Assembly: GCA_902826775.1 (NCBI GenBank)
Contig: CADEHE010000010.1
Span: forward strand, 33,949 to 97,948
DNA from: an uncultured Pseudomonadota bacterium
Lineage (GTDB): Bacteria; Pseudomonadota; Gammaproteobacteria; Burkholderiales; JALYOK01
Direction of reading: 5' to 3'
DNA: 64,000 nt
Shown: positions 1 through 8,894 of the stretch, one piece after another
How positions within the stretch are numbered: the first letter of the stretch is position 1
How the letters are laid out: each line of letters begins with the position of its first letter
The notes under the pieces: model-generated
What the model saw: the letters and a program-made list of their open reading frames with translations, nothing else
The model's database searches: none
What the model was told of the DNA's origin: nothing
Position numbers and translations under genes: made by a program

Positions 1-1
1 T

Positions 2-1609
2 ATCGATGCCGTTGCGCGCAAGAAAAATTGGGTGCGCGGCTTGACGCAGTTGCAGCAGTGGGTGCGCGAGGCGTCGCCGCGTGCGCACGCCAACGTGGTG
101 TTGGCGCACATTGCGCAGGCGGCGCAAGTATTCCTCGGTGAAACGCTCGCGGCGCGGGTCCCGGGACGTAACACCCTTAGCCGCTGGGTCGAGCTGCTCG
201 AGCGCAGCTTGCACTTGCTCGGCGTGGATCAGGCTTTAGCCCAAGATGCGGCTGGCCAGCAACTGCTGGCGCGCTTGGCGGAGCGCCGCGCGCAGATCGC
301 GTCGCATCCGGCGCGCTACAGCTTCTCGCAATGGCGGGATTGGCTCAGTCACGATTTGGAAAGCGCGTATTTTCTCGACACCTCGGTCGACAGTCCGGTC
401 GTCATCACTTCGCTCGAGAATCTGCGCTTGCGCCCCTTCGATGCGGTTGTAGTTGTCGGTGCGGACGAGGATCATCTGTTCGGTACGCCGCCGGCCGGAT
501 TTTTCAACGAGCGGGTGCGCGCGCAGCTTGGTCTGCCGACATATGCCGAGCGCGTGCAAGAACAGTTGCGCGCGTTGTGCGAAAGCATGCTGCTCGCGCG
601 CGCAGTGCTCATTGTTTGGCAGAGCGTCAACGAAGGTGCGCCCCGCAGTGCCAGCGCCTTCGTCGAACGCCTTGTCGCCCTGCATAAGTTCGCCTATGAC
701 GGTGATGCGCTGCGCGATCCGGTTCTGCAAGCGCTGCTGGATGCACAACAGCCGCGCGCGCCGCTGAGCGTCGGCGCGTTGGCCGCGCCACGCGCGTTGC
801 CGCCGTCGTCGTTGCTGCCGGCGCGCATCAGCGTGAGCGCCTATCAAAGTTTGATCAAGTGCCCGTATCAGTTTTTCGCTGGTTATGTGCTCGGACTCAA
901 GCAAGGAGACGAAGTGCGCGAGGAAATGGACAAGCGCGACTTCGGCCACTTTGTGCACGCGGTGTTGCAGCGCTTTCACGCGCAGCATCCGCTGCTGCAA
1001 TCGCTGCCGCGCGAAGCTGCGCGTGCCGAACTGGCGCTGATTGCGCAGGACGAACTCGCGCGCTGGCAACAGCGCAGCGCGCTCAATCGCGCCTGGCGCT
1101 TGCGCTGGGACGGGCTGGTCGACGCCTATCTCGATTGGCAAGCGCAGCGTGAAGCGCAAGGTTGGCGCTGGCGCGCAGCAGAGATCGATCGCGAGGCGAC
1201 GCTCGCGCTGGCGAGCGGCAGCACGTTGACGTTGCGCGGACGCATCGACCGCGTCGACGCGCGCGCCGTAGACGCCGGCACCGAGCATGCGCTGATCGAC
1301 TACAAGACGCGCGATGCGGGCAAGCTGCACGCTGAGCAGAAGAAGCCCGGCGAAGACGTGCAACTGCCGGCCTACGCCACGCTCTACGGGGCGGCGGTGG
1401 CGCAAGCGGGCTATTTAAGCGTCGATCAAGACGAAGTCAAAGAGGTCACGGTCGAGAACATCGACGCGCTCGCGGCAAGCAACCTCGCGCGGCTGCGTGA
1501 AGTGTTCGATGCCATGCACGTAGGGGCGGCGCTGCCGGCGCAGGGCGTGAGCAAAGCCTGTGAGCACTGCGAAGCGCGCGGCCTGTGCCGCCGCGATGTA
1601 TGGGCTTAG
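2..1609 (+). CDS. addB: AddB-type PD-(D/E)XK nuclease subunit (5' end cut by window)
   Basis: The frame is open from base 2, so the N-terminal helicase-like part lies outside the window; 535 residues remain. The C-terminal nuclease domain carries LIDYKTR (near residue 432 of the visible part), the D-x-K core of PD-(D/E)XK nucleases. One Cys in KCPYQFF (near 286) and three in the C-terminal CEHCEARGLC form the split four-Cys pattern of the AddB iron-sulfur staple. In this family the protein pairs with AddA to process double-strand breaks for recombination. The next gene is an AddA-type helicase on the same strand, which supports the pairing. I read it as AddB-like rather than RecB because of the Fe-S cysteines and gene order. 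Confidence 0.85.
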   Translation: MDAVARKKNWVRGLTQLQQWVREASPRAHANVVLAHIAQAAQVFLGETLAARVPGRNTLSRWVELLERSLHLLGVDQALAQDAAGQQLLARLAERRAQIASHPARYSFSQWRDWLSHDLESAYFLDTSVDSPVVITSLENLRLRPFDAVVVVGADEDHLFGTPPAGFFNERVRAQLGLPTYAERVQEQLRALCESMLLARAVLIVWQSVNEGAPRSASAFVERLVALHKFAYDGDALRDPVLQALLDAQQPRAPLSVGALAAPRALPPSSLLPARISVSAYQSLIKCPYQFFAGYVLGLKQGDEVREEMDKRDFGHFVHAVLQRFHAQHPLLQSLPREAARAELALIAQDELARWQQRSALNRAWRLRWDGLVDAYLDWQAQREAQGWRWRAAEIDREATLALASGSTLTLRGRIDRVDARAVDAGTEHALIDYKTRDAGKLHAEQKKPGEDVQLPAYATLYGAAVAQAGYLSVDQDEVKEVTVENIDALAASNLARLREVFDAMHVGAALPAQGVSKACEHCEARGLCRRDVWA

Positions 1610-1713
1610 TCCATATATTCGTGACGGCGCGATTCAAGAACCGCTTCATTGCCGGGCAGGCGGGAGTCGATAACCCCCTTTGCGCAGCCAATGGCGACCG
1701 CTTTGGAGGAGCG

Positions 1714-1797
1714 ATGGATGCGTCGCTACCTTGTGTAACTATTAATAGTATAAGCACGAAATTGAACAAATTAGCTTGGTTTATAGGTAACCTGTGA
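1714..1797 (+). CDS. possible 27-codon leader ORF coupled to addA
   Basis: A 27-residue frame begins at an ATG preceded by a strong Shine-Dalgarno (GGAGG at about 1705-1709) and ends in a TGA that overlaps the GTG start of addA (GTGA). The stretch 1735-1793 is clearly more AT-rich than the flanking genes. The peptide matches no family I know. It could be a leader peptide giving translational coupling, or a chance ORF in spacer DNA. The larger spacer 1610-1793 holds nothing else recognisable. Confidence 0.35.
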   Translation: MDASLPCVTINSISTKLNKLAWFIGNL

Positions 1798-4700
1798 CCA
1801 GTAACTTGCAAATCGCACTCGATCCACGCCGCAGCGTGGTGGTCGAGGCGTGCGCCGGCAGCGGCAAGACTTGGCTGCTGGTGTCGCGCATCTTGCGTTT
1901 GCTGCTCGACGGCGCGGAGCCAGCGGAGATTTTGGCGATCACCTTTACGCGCAAGGCCGCGGAGGAAATGCGCCTGCGCTTGCATACATGGCTGCGTCAA
2001 CTCGCCACGCAGCCGGACGCGGAGGTGCGCCAAATGTTGCGCGAACGCGGCATCGCATCGCGCGAGGAAGACGCGGCGCTTGAAAACGCGCGCGGGCTGT
2101 TCGAGCGCGTGCTGTGTGCGCAACCCGGCATCGGCATCACGACTTTTCACGGCTGGTATCTGCAACTCATGCAGCGCGCGCCGCTGGAAGCTGGTGCTAG
2201 CCAGAACGACGGCGGCGGCATCCCGCGCGACGCGTCCCTGCTCGAAGAGACAGGCACGCTCATGGAGAGTGCGTGGCGCCAGTTCGCCGATGCGGCGTAC
2301 GCCGATGCGGCACTCGCGCCGCATTTGGACGCGTTGTTCGCGGGTTACGGTTTGGATTCGACGCGCAAGCTACTGTTCTCCTTCGTGCAGCGCCGCGCGG
2401 AGTGGTGGGCGTACACACAGGGACAAGGCAATGCGGTCGAGGCGGCGCTGCGCGCAGTGCAGCGCACACTCGAAATGCAACCGGGCGACCAGCCCATCGC
2501 CGCGTTCTTCAGCGAAGCGCTGACCTCGCGCGCGCTGCGCGAATATGCCGCGCGCCATGTTCGTGAGGGCACAGAACAAGCCGAACATGCCGCTGCGCTG
2601 CTGCGTGCGATGGACAGCGCGGACTGGGCAGCCGCCTATGCCGCATTGTGTAAAACAGCGCTGACCAAAGCGGGCGGTGTCCGCAAGCACCCGAATATGC
2701 ACGCGGGGCTGCGCCAACGCATCGAAGCGCTGCTCGAAGCCGTTCTCGAACAAGACATCTACAACCTTAACGCTGCGGGCTTGGCGTGCGGTGCCGCGTT
2801 TCTGGCGCAGTATCAGGAAAGCAAAGCGGCACAAGGCGTGGTCGACTACGCCGATCTCGAATGGTTCGGCTATCGCTTGCTAAGCGAGCCCGACTACTGC
2901 GGCTATCTGCAGACCAAGCTCGACGCGCGCTACAAGCACTTGCTCATCGACGAATTTCAGGACACCAATCCGCTTCAGTGGCAAGGCTTGCGCGCGTGGC
3001 TGGACAGTTACACCGGCGCTGGCGAGCGGCCGACGGTGTTCATGGTTGGCGATCCAAAGCAATCGATCTATGGATTTCGCCGTGCCGATCCGGAGGTGTT
3101 CCGCGCCGCGGGCGATTTTCTGGTCGAGCATTTTGCCGCGCAGCGCGTGGCGACCGATACCTCGTACCGCGCCGCGCCGGGCGTGCTTGCCGTGCTGAAC
3201 AAGCTCTTCGGCACGCTAACCGGCTTCAATGATTTTCGTGCACACAGCGCAGTGCACGCCAAGCTGCCGGGCTGTGTCGTCACCGTTGCGGTCGCGGCCG
3301 CGCCTGCCGCCGCGCAAGCGGGCGTTCCGAGCACCGAGTTGCGCAACCCGCTGCGGGAAGCGTTGCTCGATCCCGAGAAGCGCGAACGCGAGCGTGAAGC
3401 GCACATGATTGCGCGTACCATCCGCGACTTGGTCGGGCGCTTGCAGGTTGAAGATCGCGCACTGCAGGGCAAGCGCGCGGCGCGTTTTGCGGATTTCATG
3501 TTGCTGGTGCGCAAGCGCACGCACTTGGAAGTCTACGAGCACGCGTTGCGCGAGGCGCGCATTCCGTACCTCACTACACGCCAGGGCGGGCTGCTCAGCA
3601 CACTCGAAGTCGTTGACATGCGCGCGCTGCTGCGCTTGCTCATCGCGTCCCACGACGACTTGGCGCTGGCGCAAGTGCTGCGCTCGCCGCTGTTCGGCGC
3701 AGGTGAAGAAGATTTGATTAGCCTTGCCGCGCGCCGCGAACCGACTTGGTGGCAACGCTTGCGCGCGTGCGCGCAAAGCGCCGATGCTGGCGCAGTGCAT
3801 AAGCTCGCCGCAGAGCACCTCTCGGCCTGGTTCGCTTTGGCCGACCGCGTGCCGGTGCATGATTTGCTCGATCGCGTCTACGCTCAAGCCGATGTAATGA
3901 ACGCGTATAGCGCATCGGTTGCGCCCGCGCAGCGCAGCGCGGTGACGGCGAACTTGCTGGCCTTCATGGAGCTTGCGCTGAAGCAGGGCAGCGGCCGCTT
4001 TCCGAGCATTGCCCGCTTTCTAACGGAACTGGAGCAACTGGAGCGCTTGCGCGCCGAAGAAGCGCCCGACGAAGCGCCGCTGGGCGAGCCGGGCGACTGC
4101 TTGCAGATTCACACCGTGCACAGCGCGAAGGGGTTGGAAGCGCCGGTAGTCTGGCTGATCGATGCCGCCGACGAGGCGACGCGCGCGCGCGCCTACGACG
4201 CGCTGGTGCATTGGCCGCCGCAGGAGGCAAGACCGCAGCATTTTTCCTTGTACACGAACAAGTCGCAGCGCGGCGCGCGGCGGCAGCGCTATTTCGACGC
4301 CGAAGCGCAGCGCGAAGGGCGCGAGCGCTTGAACTTGCTTTATGTCGCGAGCACGCGTGCCCAGCAAGCGTTAATCGTCAGCGCATCGAAGCCGCCCAGC
4401 GGCGGAGGCAACAACGCGCCGCCGAGCTGGTACGAATTACTCACGACCGTCGCGCCGCCCGTGCCGGATGCGGCACAAGAACTGTTCGCTCGCCTCGGCG
4501 CCGTCGAGCGTGCGCCGGCGCAACAGCAACTGGCGTTCGGCGAAGATATGTCCGCCTCGGAGCAAGACGCTCGCATCGCTGCGACGCAACCGCCGCGGCA
4601 CGCGGCCGTCGGTCAGCGCGGCGCCCTCAAATCGGCGGCACAGGCCAGGGGTATAGCATGGCATTTAGCTGCTGAAGCGATCATTGAGAACAATCAGGCA

Positions 4701-5069
4701 GTAGTATCATCGATTCCGGATGAGCTGCGCGAACAAGTGCAGACCGCGCTTAAGCAACCGGCGCTGCGGCGCTATTACGACGCGGGCGTGTACCTGCGCG
4801 CGCGCAATGAGGTGTCCTTTATCACGCCAGACGGTGAGGTGGGGCGCATTGATCGGTTAGTTGAGTTTGCCGATCGCGTGGTTATCCTCGACTACAAGAC
4901 CGGTGGTTTGCATCTGCCGATCGAAGAGCGTGCGAAGCCGTACTTGGAGCAGATGCGCAAGTATCAAAGCGCTATTCGCGCGTTGCAGCGCGCCAAGCCA
5001 GTACACGCTGCGCTGATATTCGAGAACGGGGAGTCGTTTCAGATCGAAGCAAGCGGCGCAGTCGGCTAA
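1794..5069 (+). CDS. addA: AddA-type UvrD-family helicase-nuclease
   Basis: This 1091-residue protein is a superfamily 1A helicase fused to a C-terminal nuclease. Walker A ACAGSGKT is near residues 19-26, motif II LIDEFQDTN near 382, motif III GDPKQSIYGFRR near 418, HSAKGLE near 777 and YVASTRAQQA near 849. The nuclease core LDYKTGG lies near 1031, followed by YLEQMRKYQ. With AddB it would unwind and resect DNA double-strand ends. The start is a GTG placed just before the helicase core; the only nearby ribosome-binding sequence is a weak AGGT, and the start overlaps the stop of a short upstream frame. Length and motif order fit AddA of betaproteobacteria. Confidence 0.9.
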   Translation: MTSNLQIALDPRRSVVVEACAGSGKTWLLVSRILRLLLDGAEPAEILAITFTRKAAEEMRLRLHTWLRQLATQPDAEVRQMLRERGIASREEDAALENARGLFERVLCAQPGIGITTFHGWYLQLMQRAPLEAGASQNDGGGIPRDASLLEETGTLMESAWRQFADAAYADAALAPHLDALFAGYGLDSTRKLLFSFVQRRAEWWAYTQGQGNAVEAALRAVQRTLEMQPGDQPIAAFFSEALTSRALREYAARHVREGTEQAEHAAALLRAMDSADWAAAYAALCKTALTKAGGVRKHPNMHAGLRQRIEALLEAVLEQDIYNLNAAGLACGAAFLAQYQESKAAQGVVDYADLEWFGYRLLSEPDYCGYLQTKLDARYKHLLIDEFQDTNPLQWQGLRAWLDSYTGAGERPTVFMVGDPKQSIYGFRRADPEVFRAAGDFLVEHFAAQRVATDTSYRAAPGVLAVLNKLFGTLTGFNDFRAHSAVHAKLPGCVVTVAVAAAPAAAQAGVPSTELRNPLREALLDPEKREREREAHMIARTIRDLVGRLQVEDRALQGKRAARFADFMLLVRKRTHLEVYEHALREARIPYLTTRQGGLLSTLEVVDMRALLRLLIASHDDLALAQVLRSPLFGAGEEDLISLAARREPTWWQRLRACAQSADAGAVHKLAAEHLSAWFALADRVPVHDLLDRVYAQADVMNAYSASVAPAQRSAVTANLLAFMELALKQGSGRFPSIARFLTELEQLERLRAEEAPDEAPLGEPGDCLQIHTVHSAKGLEAPVVWLIDAADEATRARAYDALVHWPPQEARPQHFSLYTNKSQRGARRQRYFDAEAQREGRERLNLLYVASTRAQQALIVSASKPPSGGGNNAPPSWYELLTTVAPPVPDAAQELFARLGAVERAPAQQQLAFGEDMSASEQDARIAATQPPRHAAVGQRGALKSAAQARGIAWHLAAEAIIENNQAVVSSIPDELREQVQTALKQPALRRYYDAGVYLRARNEVSFITPDGEVGRIDRLVEFADRVVILDYKTGGLHLPIEERAKPYLEQMRKYQSAIRALQRAKPVHAALIFENGESFQIEASGAVG

Positions 5070-5175
5070 CGCAAAAGTCCGTGCTTACGCGTAGCTCGAC
5101 AAGCGTTTCAGTGGCCAATTCTTGAGGAGGCGCCTGCATGCTTGCTCTCTGCGAGTGTTAATGCCGCGCAGCGCA

Positions 5176-5202
5176 CAATCCGGACGCAAAGCGCCCGGAT
5201 TG
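5176..5202 (-). terminator. hairpin downstream of the cold-shock gene
   Basis: CAATCCGG (5176-5183) pairs perfectly with CCGGATTG (5195-5202), and CGC/GCG inside the loop can extend the stem. It begins 8 bases after the cold-shock stop codon. There is no clear T-run, so it may be a transcript-stabilising hairpin rather than a strong intrinsic terminator. Confidence 0.55.
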
Positions 5203-5209
5203 CACAACG

Positions 5210-5416
5210 TTAAGCTTTCTTTAGATTAACGGCCGACACCTTACCGTTGTCGCCTTTCTCGACGTCGAACGACAACTTATCGTTCTCCGCGATGCTGCCG
5301 AGTCCGGCGCGTTCGACAGCCGAGATGTGCACGAATACATCCTTCGAGCCATCATCTTGTTGAATGAATCCAAAGCCTTTAGTTGCGTTGAAAAACTTTA
5401 CGGTACCGGTCGACAT
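5210..5416 (-). CDS. cold-shock protein (CspA family)
   Basis: A single 68-residue cold-shock domain covers the whole protein, with the RNA-binding motifs KGFGFI (RNP1) and VFVHIS (RNP2). Such proteins bind single-stranded RNA or DNA and melt secondary structure in mRNA, at low temperature or constitutively. A good Shine-Dalgarno (GGAGGA) lies just upstream of the ATG. The 262 bases upstream (5417-5678) contain no gene; an AT-rich TTATATT around 5560 may be a -10 region, which would give a 5' leader of about 140 nt, as is common for cspA-type mRNAs. Confidence 0.95.
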   Translation of the reverse strand: MSTGTVKFFNATKGFGFIQQDDGSKDVFVHISAVERAGLGSIAENDKLSFDVEKGDNGKVSAVNLKKA

Positions 5417-5678
5417 AAGTGTCCTCCGAATGTTGCACTACCCGGCGCGAGATTGCGCTGGGTATCTAGCTGGACAATGGGAGCGAACCGAGATGGCACC
5501 GAAAAGAGGTGATGCGCGACGATGATCCCAAAGCGAGATCGAACTGCCTAGATGGTGGCAATATAACCGATTGCAAGAACCTCGATCGCTTTTTTTGCAG
5601 GCGCCTTCCGAGGGCTCGAACGCCACAGACAAGGTGCTGCCCCGGGAAGTAAGCGCAAGCGCTCGCGCGGCAGCGGCG

Positions 5679-7376
5679 CTACGCGTTCGAAGTTGCGATG
5701 CCGGTGTGCCTTGTCGATGGATTCACATTGTTGGATGCGTCCGCGCCGGTGAGCTTAAAGCCTTCATAGCCTCCAGCCGCAATCGCATCGCACTTCTTCT
5801 TGTAGTTATGCACCCCGCCGACGTACGGCATAAAGATGCGCGGTTTGCCGGGAATGTTGGCGCCCATGTACCAAGAATTGGCCTGCGGATAGAGCGTCGC
5901 ATTCGCGACGTCATTTACGTGTTCGGTCCAGCCGTCTTCGGCACATTGTTCGGCTTCGATGCGGCCAAGGCCGCGCGCGCGCAGGTGGGCTAGGCAATCG
6001 GCGATGAAGTCGGTGTGCTGCTCGATGGAGACCACCATGTTGCTCTTGACGCCCGGGCTGCCCGGGCCGGTAATGAGGAACATGTTGGGAAAGCCGGCGA
6101 CCATGATGCCGAGGTAGGTGCGCGGGCCTGCCGTCCAGTGCTCGCGCAACGTTGTGCCGCCTTGCACGCGGATGTCGATCTCCGCCAGCGCGCCGGTCAT
6201 GGCGTCGAAGCCAGTGGCGAAAACGATGGCATCGAATTCGTAATCTTGTGCGCTGGTGCGCAAGCCCGTGGGGGTGATCACCTGGATCGGCGTGCTGCGC
6301 GCATCGACCAGCGTGACGTTGTCGCGATTGAAGGTTTCGTAGTAACCCATATCCAGGCACAGGCGCTTGGTGCCGATCGGGTGATCTTTGGGGCAGAGCA
6401 ATTCCGCCGTTGCCGGATCTTTGACTATGCCGCGGATCTTGTTGCGCACGAACTCCGCTGCGGTGTCGTTTGCGTCTTTGCTGGTGAGCAGATCGGTGTA
6501 GGAGTAAAGAAAGCCGATGGTGCCGCCTTGCTTCCATTTGTCTTCGTACAGGCTGATGCGTTCTTCGACTGGCGCTTCCGACGCGGGTTTGGTCGGCGGC
6601 GGGTAACCGGCGATGCCGAATGGGGTGTCGTATGCCGCGCGGCGGCGCTGCGGATATTCGGCTTTGTGCCGGCGCACGTAGTCCGGGTCGAGCGGCGCGT
6701 TGTGCGCGGGGACGCTGTAGTTAGCGGTGCGCTGAAACACGTGCAGGTGCTTGGCCTGCTTAGCGATGATGGGAATCGCCTGAATAGCGGAAGAACCCGT
6801 GCCGATCACTGCCACGCGCAGCCCGGAGAAATCCACCCCTTCATGCGGCCAGTAGCCGGTGTGATACCACTTGCCGCGATAGCTCTTCAGTCCCTTGAAA
6901 TCCGGCACGCGCGGCGTGGACAAATTGCCGGTGGCCATGATCAGATACGGCGCGCTTATGCTCGTTCCGCCGTCGGTGGTGATGGTCCAGCGATTCGCGT
7001 TGCGCTCGTAGACGGAGGCGATGATGCGCGTGTTTAATTGAATGTCGCGCATTAGGTCGAAGCGCTGGGCGACGTGCTGGGCGTAGCGCAGGATTTCCGG
7101 CTGGGCTGCGTAGCGCTCCGGCCATTCCCATTCTTGCTGCAGCTCGTTGGAGAACGAGTAGGAATACTCCATGCTCTCCACATCGCAGCGCGCGCCGGGA
7201 TAGCGGTTCCAGAACCAGGTGCCGCCGACGCCGCTGCCCGCTTCGAATACGCGCACGCGGAAACCCAGGCCGCGCAACTTGTGCAGCGCGTACATGCCGG
7301 CGAAACCTGCGCCGATGACGATGACGTCCAGGGCGGGATTGCTATCCTTCGGTTCGGCCACACTCGAATCTGGCAT
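5679..7376 (-). CDS. flavin-containing Baeyer-Villiger-type monooxygenase (first copy)
   Basis: This 565-residue protein has the cyclohexanone-monooxygenase architecture. An N-terminal FAD Rossmann motif GAGFAG lies at 22-27 and a second NADPH Rossmann motif GTGSSA at 192-197. Between them YRGKWYHTGYWP (166-177) is the BVMO fingerprint FxGxxxHTxxWP with Tyr in place of Phe. GGTWFWNRYPGARCD (51-65) is also typical. The family uses NADPH and O2 to turn ketones into esters or lactones; the substrate cannot be read from sequence. Two small hypothetical genes lie upstream on the same strand, with a 30-base gap. A second member occurs at 45255-46907. Confidence 0.9.
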   Translation of the reverse strand: MPDSSVAEPKDSNPALDVIVIGAGFAGMYALHKLRGLGFRVRVFEAGSGVGGTWFWNRYPGARCDVESMEYSYSFSNELQQEWEWPERYAAQPEILRYAQHVAQRFDLMRDIQLNTRIIASVYERNANRWTITTDGGTSISAPYLIMATGNLSTPRVPDFKGLKSYRGKWYHTGYWPHEGVDFSGLRVAVIGTGSSAIQAIPIIAKQAKHLHVFQRTANYSVPAHNAPLDPDYVRRHKAEYPQRRRAAYDTPFGIAGYPPPTKPASEAPVEERISLYEDKWKQGGTIGFLYSYTDLLTSKDANDTAAEFVRNKIRGIVKDPATAELLCPKDHPIGTKRLCLDMGYYETFNRDNVTLVDARSTPIQVITPTGLRTSAQDYEFDAIVFATGFDAMTGALAEIDIRVQGGTTLREHWTAGPRTYLGIMVAGFPNMFLITGPGSPGVKSNMVVSIEQHTDFIADCLAHLRARGLGRIEAEQCAEDGWTEHVNDVANATLYPQANSWYMGANIPGKPRIFMPYVGGVHNYKKKCDAIAAGGYEGFKLTGADASNNVNPSTRHTGIATSNA

Positions 7377-7406
7377 GGGAGGCTCCCTGGAAGTAAGAAA
7401 GGGCAG

Positions 7407-7634
7407 TTAGGCCGTCTGAAGAATCGCGCGGCGAATACGCGGTGGAACTTCAATTGCTGAAAACAGATTCGATGGGTAGAGATAGTCTTCGCCAGATTCA
7501 TCGATGACTCGGACCAGTTTGTGTTTCGCGGCGTCCTCATCCTCGAGCGCAATATAGAGTTTGCGCAGTTCGAGAGAAGTTTCGTAGCCTTCGTTGCCCA
7601 AGCAGATCAACATCGGCAGAGTGCGTTTTCCCAT
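7407..7634 (-). CDS. small conserved hypothetical protein
   Basis: This 75-residue soluble protein contains GYETSLELRKLY and a central RVIDESGEDYLYP block. I remember this pattern as a widespread family of short bacterial proteins of unknown function. It starts 3 bases after the upstream 56-residue gene, so the two are probably co-transcribed, and the pair often co-occurs in other genomes as I recall. No signal peptide or membrane segment. No function is assigned. Confidence 0.7.
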   Translation of the reverse strand: MGKRTLPMLICLGNEGYETSLELRKLYIALEDEDAAKHKLVRVIDESGEDYLYPSNLFSAIEVPPRIRRAILQTA

Positions 7635-7637
7635 CTT

Positions 7638-7808
7638 TCAAGCGTCCTCAAGAAATCGCTTAATCTTAAACTCTTTCTTCCCAATTCCGGTGGCTTCGTA
7701 CCAATGAATCTCGGCGCGGCGGATCCTCAGGCGAACAATCTCCCTGATGGCGGTCCCTGTAGCAAAAGTCTCTGCGTGAGTGATCGCATCAAGAATCTCG
7801 AAATACAT
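7638..7808 (-). CDS. small conserved hypothetical, apparently internally shortened
   Basis: The 56-residue product starts MYFEILDAITHAETFATG and ends with AEIHWYEATGIGKKEFKIK. Both ends match a common small-protein family as I remember it. The middle segment of about 20 residues (a basic GRWRKRKG-type stretch between the N-terminal helix and the EIHWYEA strand) is missing, so the gene looks like an in-frame deletion derivative. An in-frame ATG at 7838 would add 10 residues; neither start has a convincing ribosome-binding site. It is followed after 3 bases by the 75-residue partner. Confidence 0.55.
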   Translation of the reverse strand: MYFEILDAITHAETFATGTAIREIVRLRIRRAEIHWYEATGIGKKEFKIKRFLEDA

Positions 7809-7871
7809 CGATTCATGGTGACAAACCTCAGCCGCCAAGTCAATGCGGCAAGCATAGTGGACAGCCCAGGG

Positions 7872-8327
7872 CTACTCGGCTTGGGGCGCTTTCTCTAAGC
7901 CTTTGACTTTCGTTCCCGGTCCCGCGCCGTGCTGTTTGAACCAACCGAGGTTGGTCTCGATGGAGTACTTAGCCGGGGCTTTCGATGGGTGGGCGTCGAG
8001 CGTTTGCGGCTGCATGTCTTCGATATTGATGATGACGCCTTGTTCGTCCAAAAACGCGACGGAGAGCGGGATATTGGTGTTCTTCATCCACATGGCGCTG
8101 ACGGCAGCTTCCGGGTAGATGAATAACATGCCGTCGTCTTTGCCGAGCTTGGTGGCAAACATGAGTCCCATGCTGCGCTCGGCGGGCGTGCGCGCTACGG
8201 TTACGCGCAAAGCGTGGCCGTTGATGTTGAGCATGAGGCGTTTGTCGGCGACCGGGCTTTCGTCGCGTGCACCGGCTGCGCAGGAAAGCGTGAGGGCGAT
8301 TGTGGTGAGGAAGAGTCGGCGGTTCAT
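7872..8327 (-). CDS. exported DUF192 protein
   Basis: About 151 residues: a signal peptide (MNRRLFLTTIALTLSCAAGA) then a DUF192 domain with RSMGLMF, GMLFIYP and the hallmark MWMKNTNIPLSVAFLD. DUF192 proteins are small periplasmic or extracytoplasmic proteins of unknown function. I chose the internal ATG at 8327 because it begins the signal peptide; an upstream ATG at 8357 is possible. The gene stands alone between the small hypothetical pair and a dispersed palindromic repeat. Confidence 0.85.
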   Translation of the reverse strand: MNRRLFLTTIALTLSCAAGARDESPVADKRLMLNINGHALRVTVARTPAERSMGLMFATKLGKDDGMLFIYPEAAVSAMWMKNTNIPLSVAFLDEQGVIINIEDMQPQTLDAHPSKAPAKYSIETNLGWFKQHGAGPGTKVKGLEKAPQAE

Positions 8328-8366
8328 CACGTTTGAAAAATTTCGAACAGTATTCAAGTGGTCATC

Positions 8367-8434
8367 CGTTGGTGGTGAGTTTGTCGAACCACTGCTGCCA
8401 GCAACGCCCTTCGACAGGCTCAGGGCGAACGGCG
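8367..8434. repeat. dispersed imperfect palindrome (TGTCGAA / TTCGACA type)
   Basis: The left arm CCGTTGGTGGTGAGTTTGTC continues to GAACC; the right arm CTTCGACAGGCTCAGGGCGA continues to ACGG. They are imperfect reverse complements around a short centre. This is the widely dispersed TTCGACAGGCTCAGG palindrome found in many proteobacterial genomes. It fills the space between dut and the DUF192 gene. Confidence 0.65.
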
Positions 8435-8441
8435 TGCGGGG

Positions 8442-8894
8442 CTAGTGCTTGCCCGTGCTGCCGAACCCGCCGGCGCCGCGCTGCGATTCAGTAAACTCTT
8501 CGACCACGTTTAAGTTGACTTGTACCACCGGCACCACCACCAACTGCGCGATGCGATCCATCGGATTAATGATGAAGCGCTCGCGGCCGCGGTTCCACAT
8601 GGAAACGAAAATCTGCCCTTGATAGTCGGAGTCGATGAGGCCGACCAAATTGCCGAGCACGATGCCGTGTTTGTGGCCGAGACCGGAGCGCGGCAGCACC
8701 ATGGCTGCCAGACCGGCGTCGCCGAGATGAATAGCAATGCCCGATGGAATTAGCGCCGTCGCGCCAGGGTCGAGCGTGATCGGCTCCTCGATGCAGGCGC
8801 GCAGATCGAGTCCTGCGGCGCCGGCGGTGGCGTAGCGCGGCAAATCTTCTCGCAGGCGCTCATCGAGCACCTTGATATCCAGGTTGTGTTTCAT
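8442..8894 (-). CDS. dut: deoxyuridine 5'-triphosphate nucleotidohydrolase (dUTPase)
   Basis: This 150-residue homotrimeric dUTPase hydrolyses dUTP to dUMP and pyrophosphate, keeping uracil out of DNA and feeding dTMP synthesis. All five motifs are present: [10 protein letters not shown] (1), [10 protein letters not shown] (2), GLIDSDYQG with the catalytic Asp (3), RIAQLV (4) and the C-terminal [10 protein letters not shown] (5). It overlaps the end of coaBC by 4 bases (ATGA), the usual coaBC-dut arrangement. Confidence 0.97.
   Translation of the reverse strand: MKHNLDIKVLDERLREDLPRYATAGAAGLDLRACIEEPITLDPGATALIPSGIAIHLGDAGLAAMVLPRSGLGHKHGIVLGNLVGLIDSDYQGQIFVSMWNRGRERFIINPMDRIAQLVVVPVVQVNLNVVEEFTESQRGAGGFGSTGKH

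Noticed and set aside
236..1405. Long reverse-strand frame opposite addB
   Set aside because: Arg- and Gln-rich shadow produced by GC-rich codon bias; the forward frame carries nuclease motifs.
1446..2324. Long reverse-strand frame across the addB-addA junction
   Set aside because: No recognisable domain; it overlaps two conserved forward genes.
6015..7037. Long forward frame opposite the first BVMO
   Set aside because: Antisense shadow of a gene with clear flavin motifs on the other strand.
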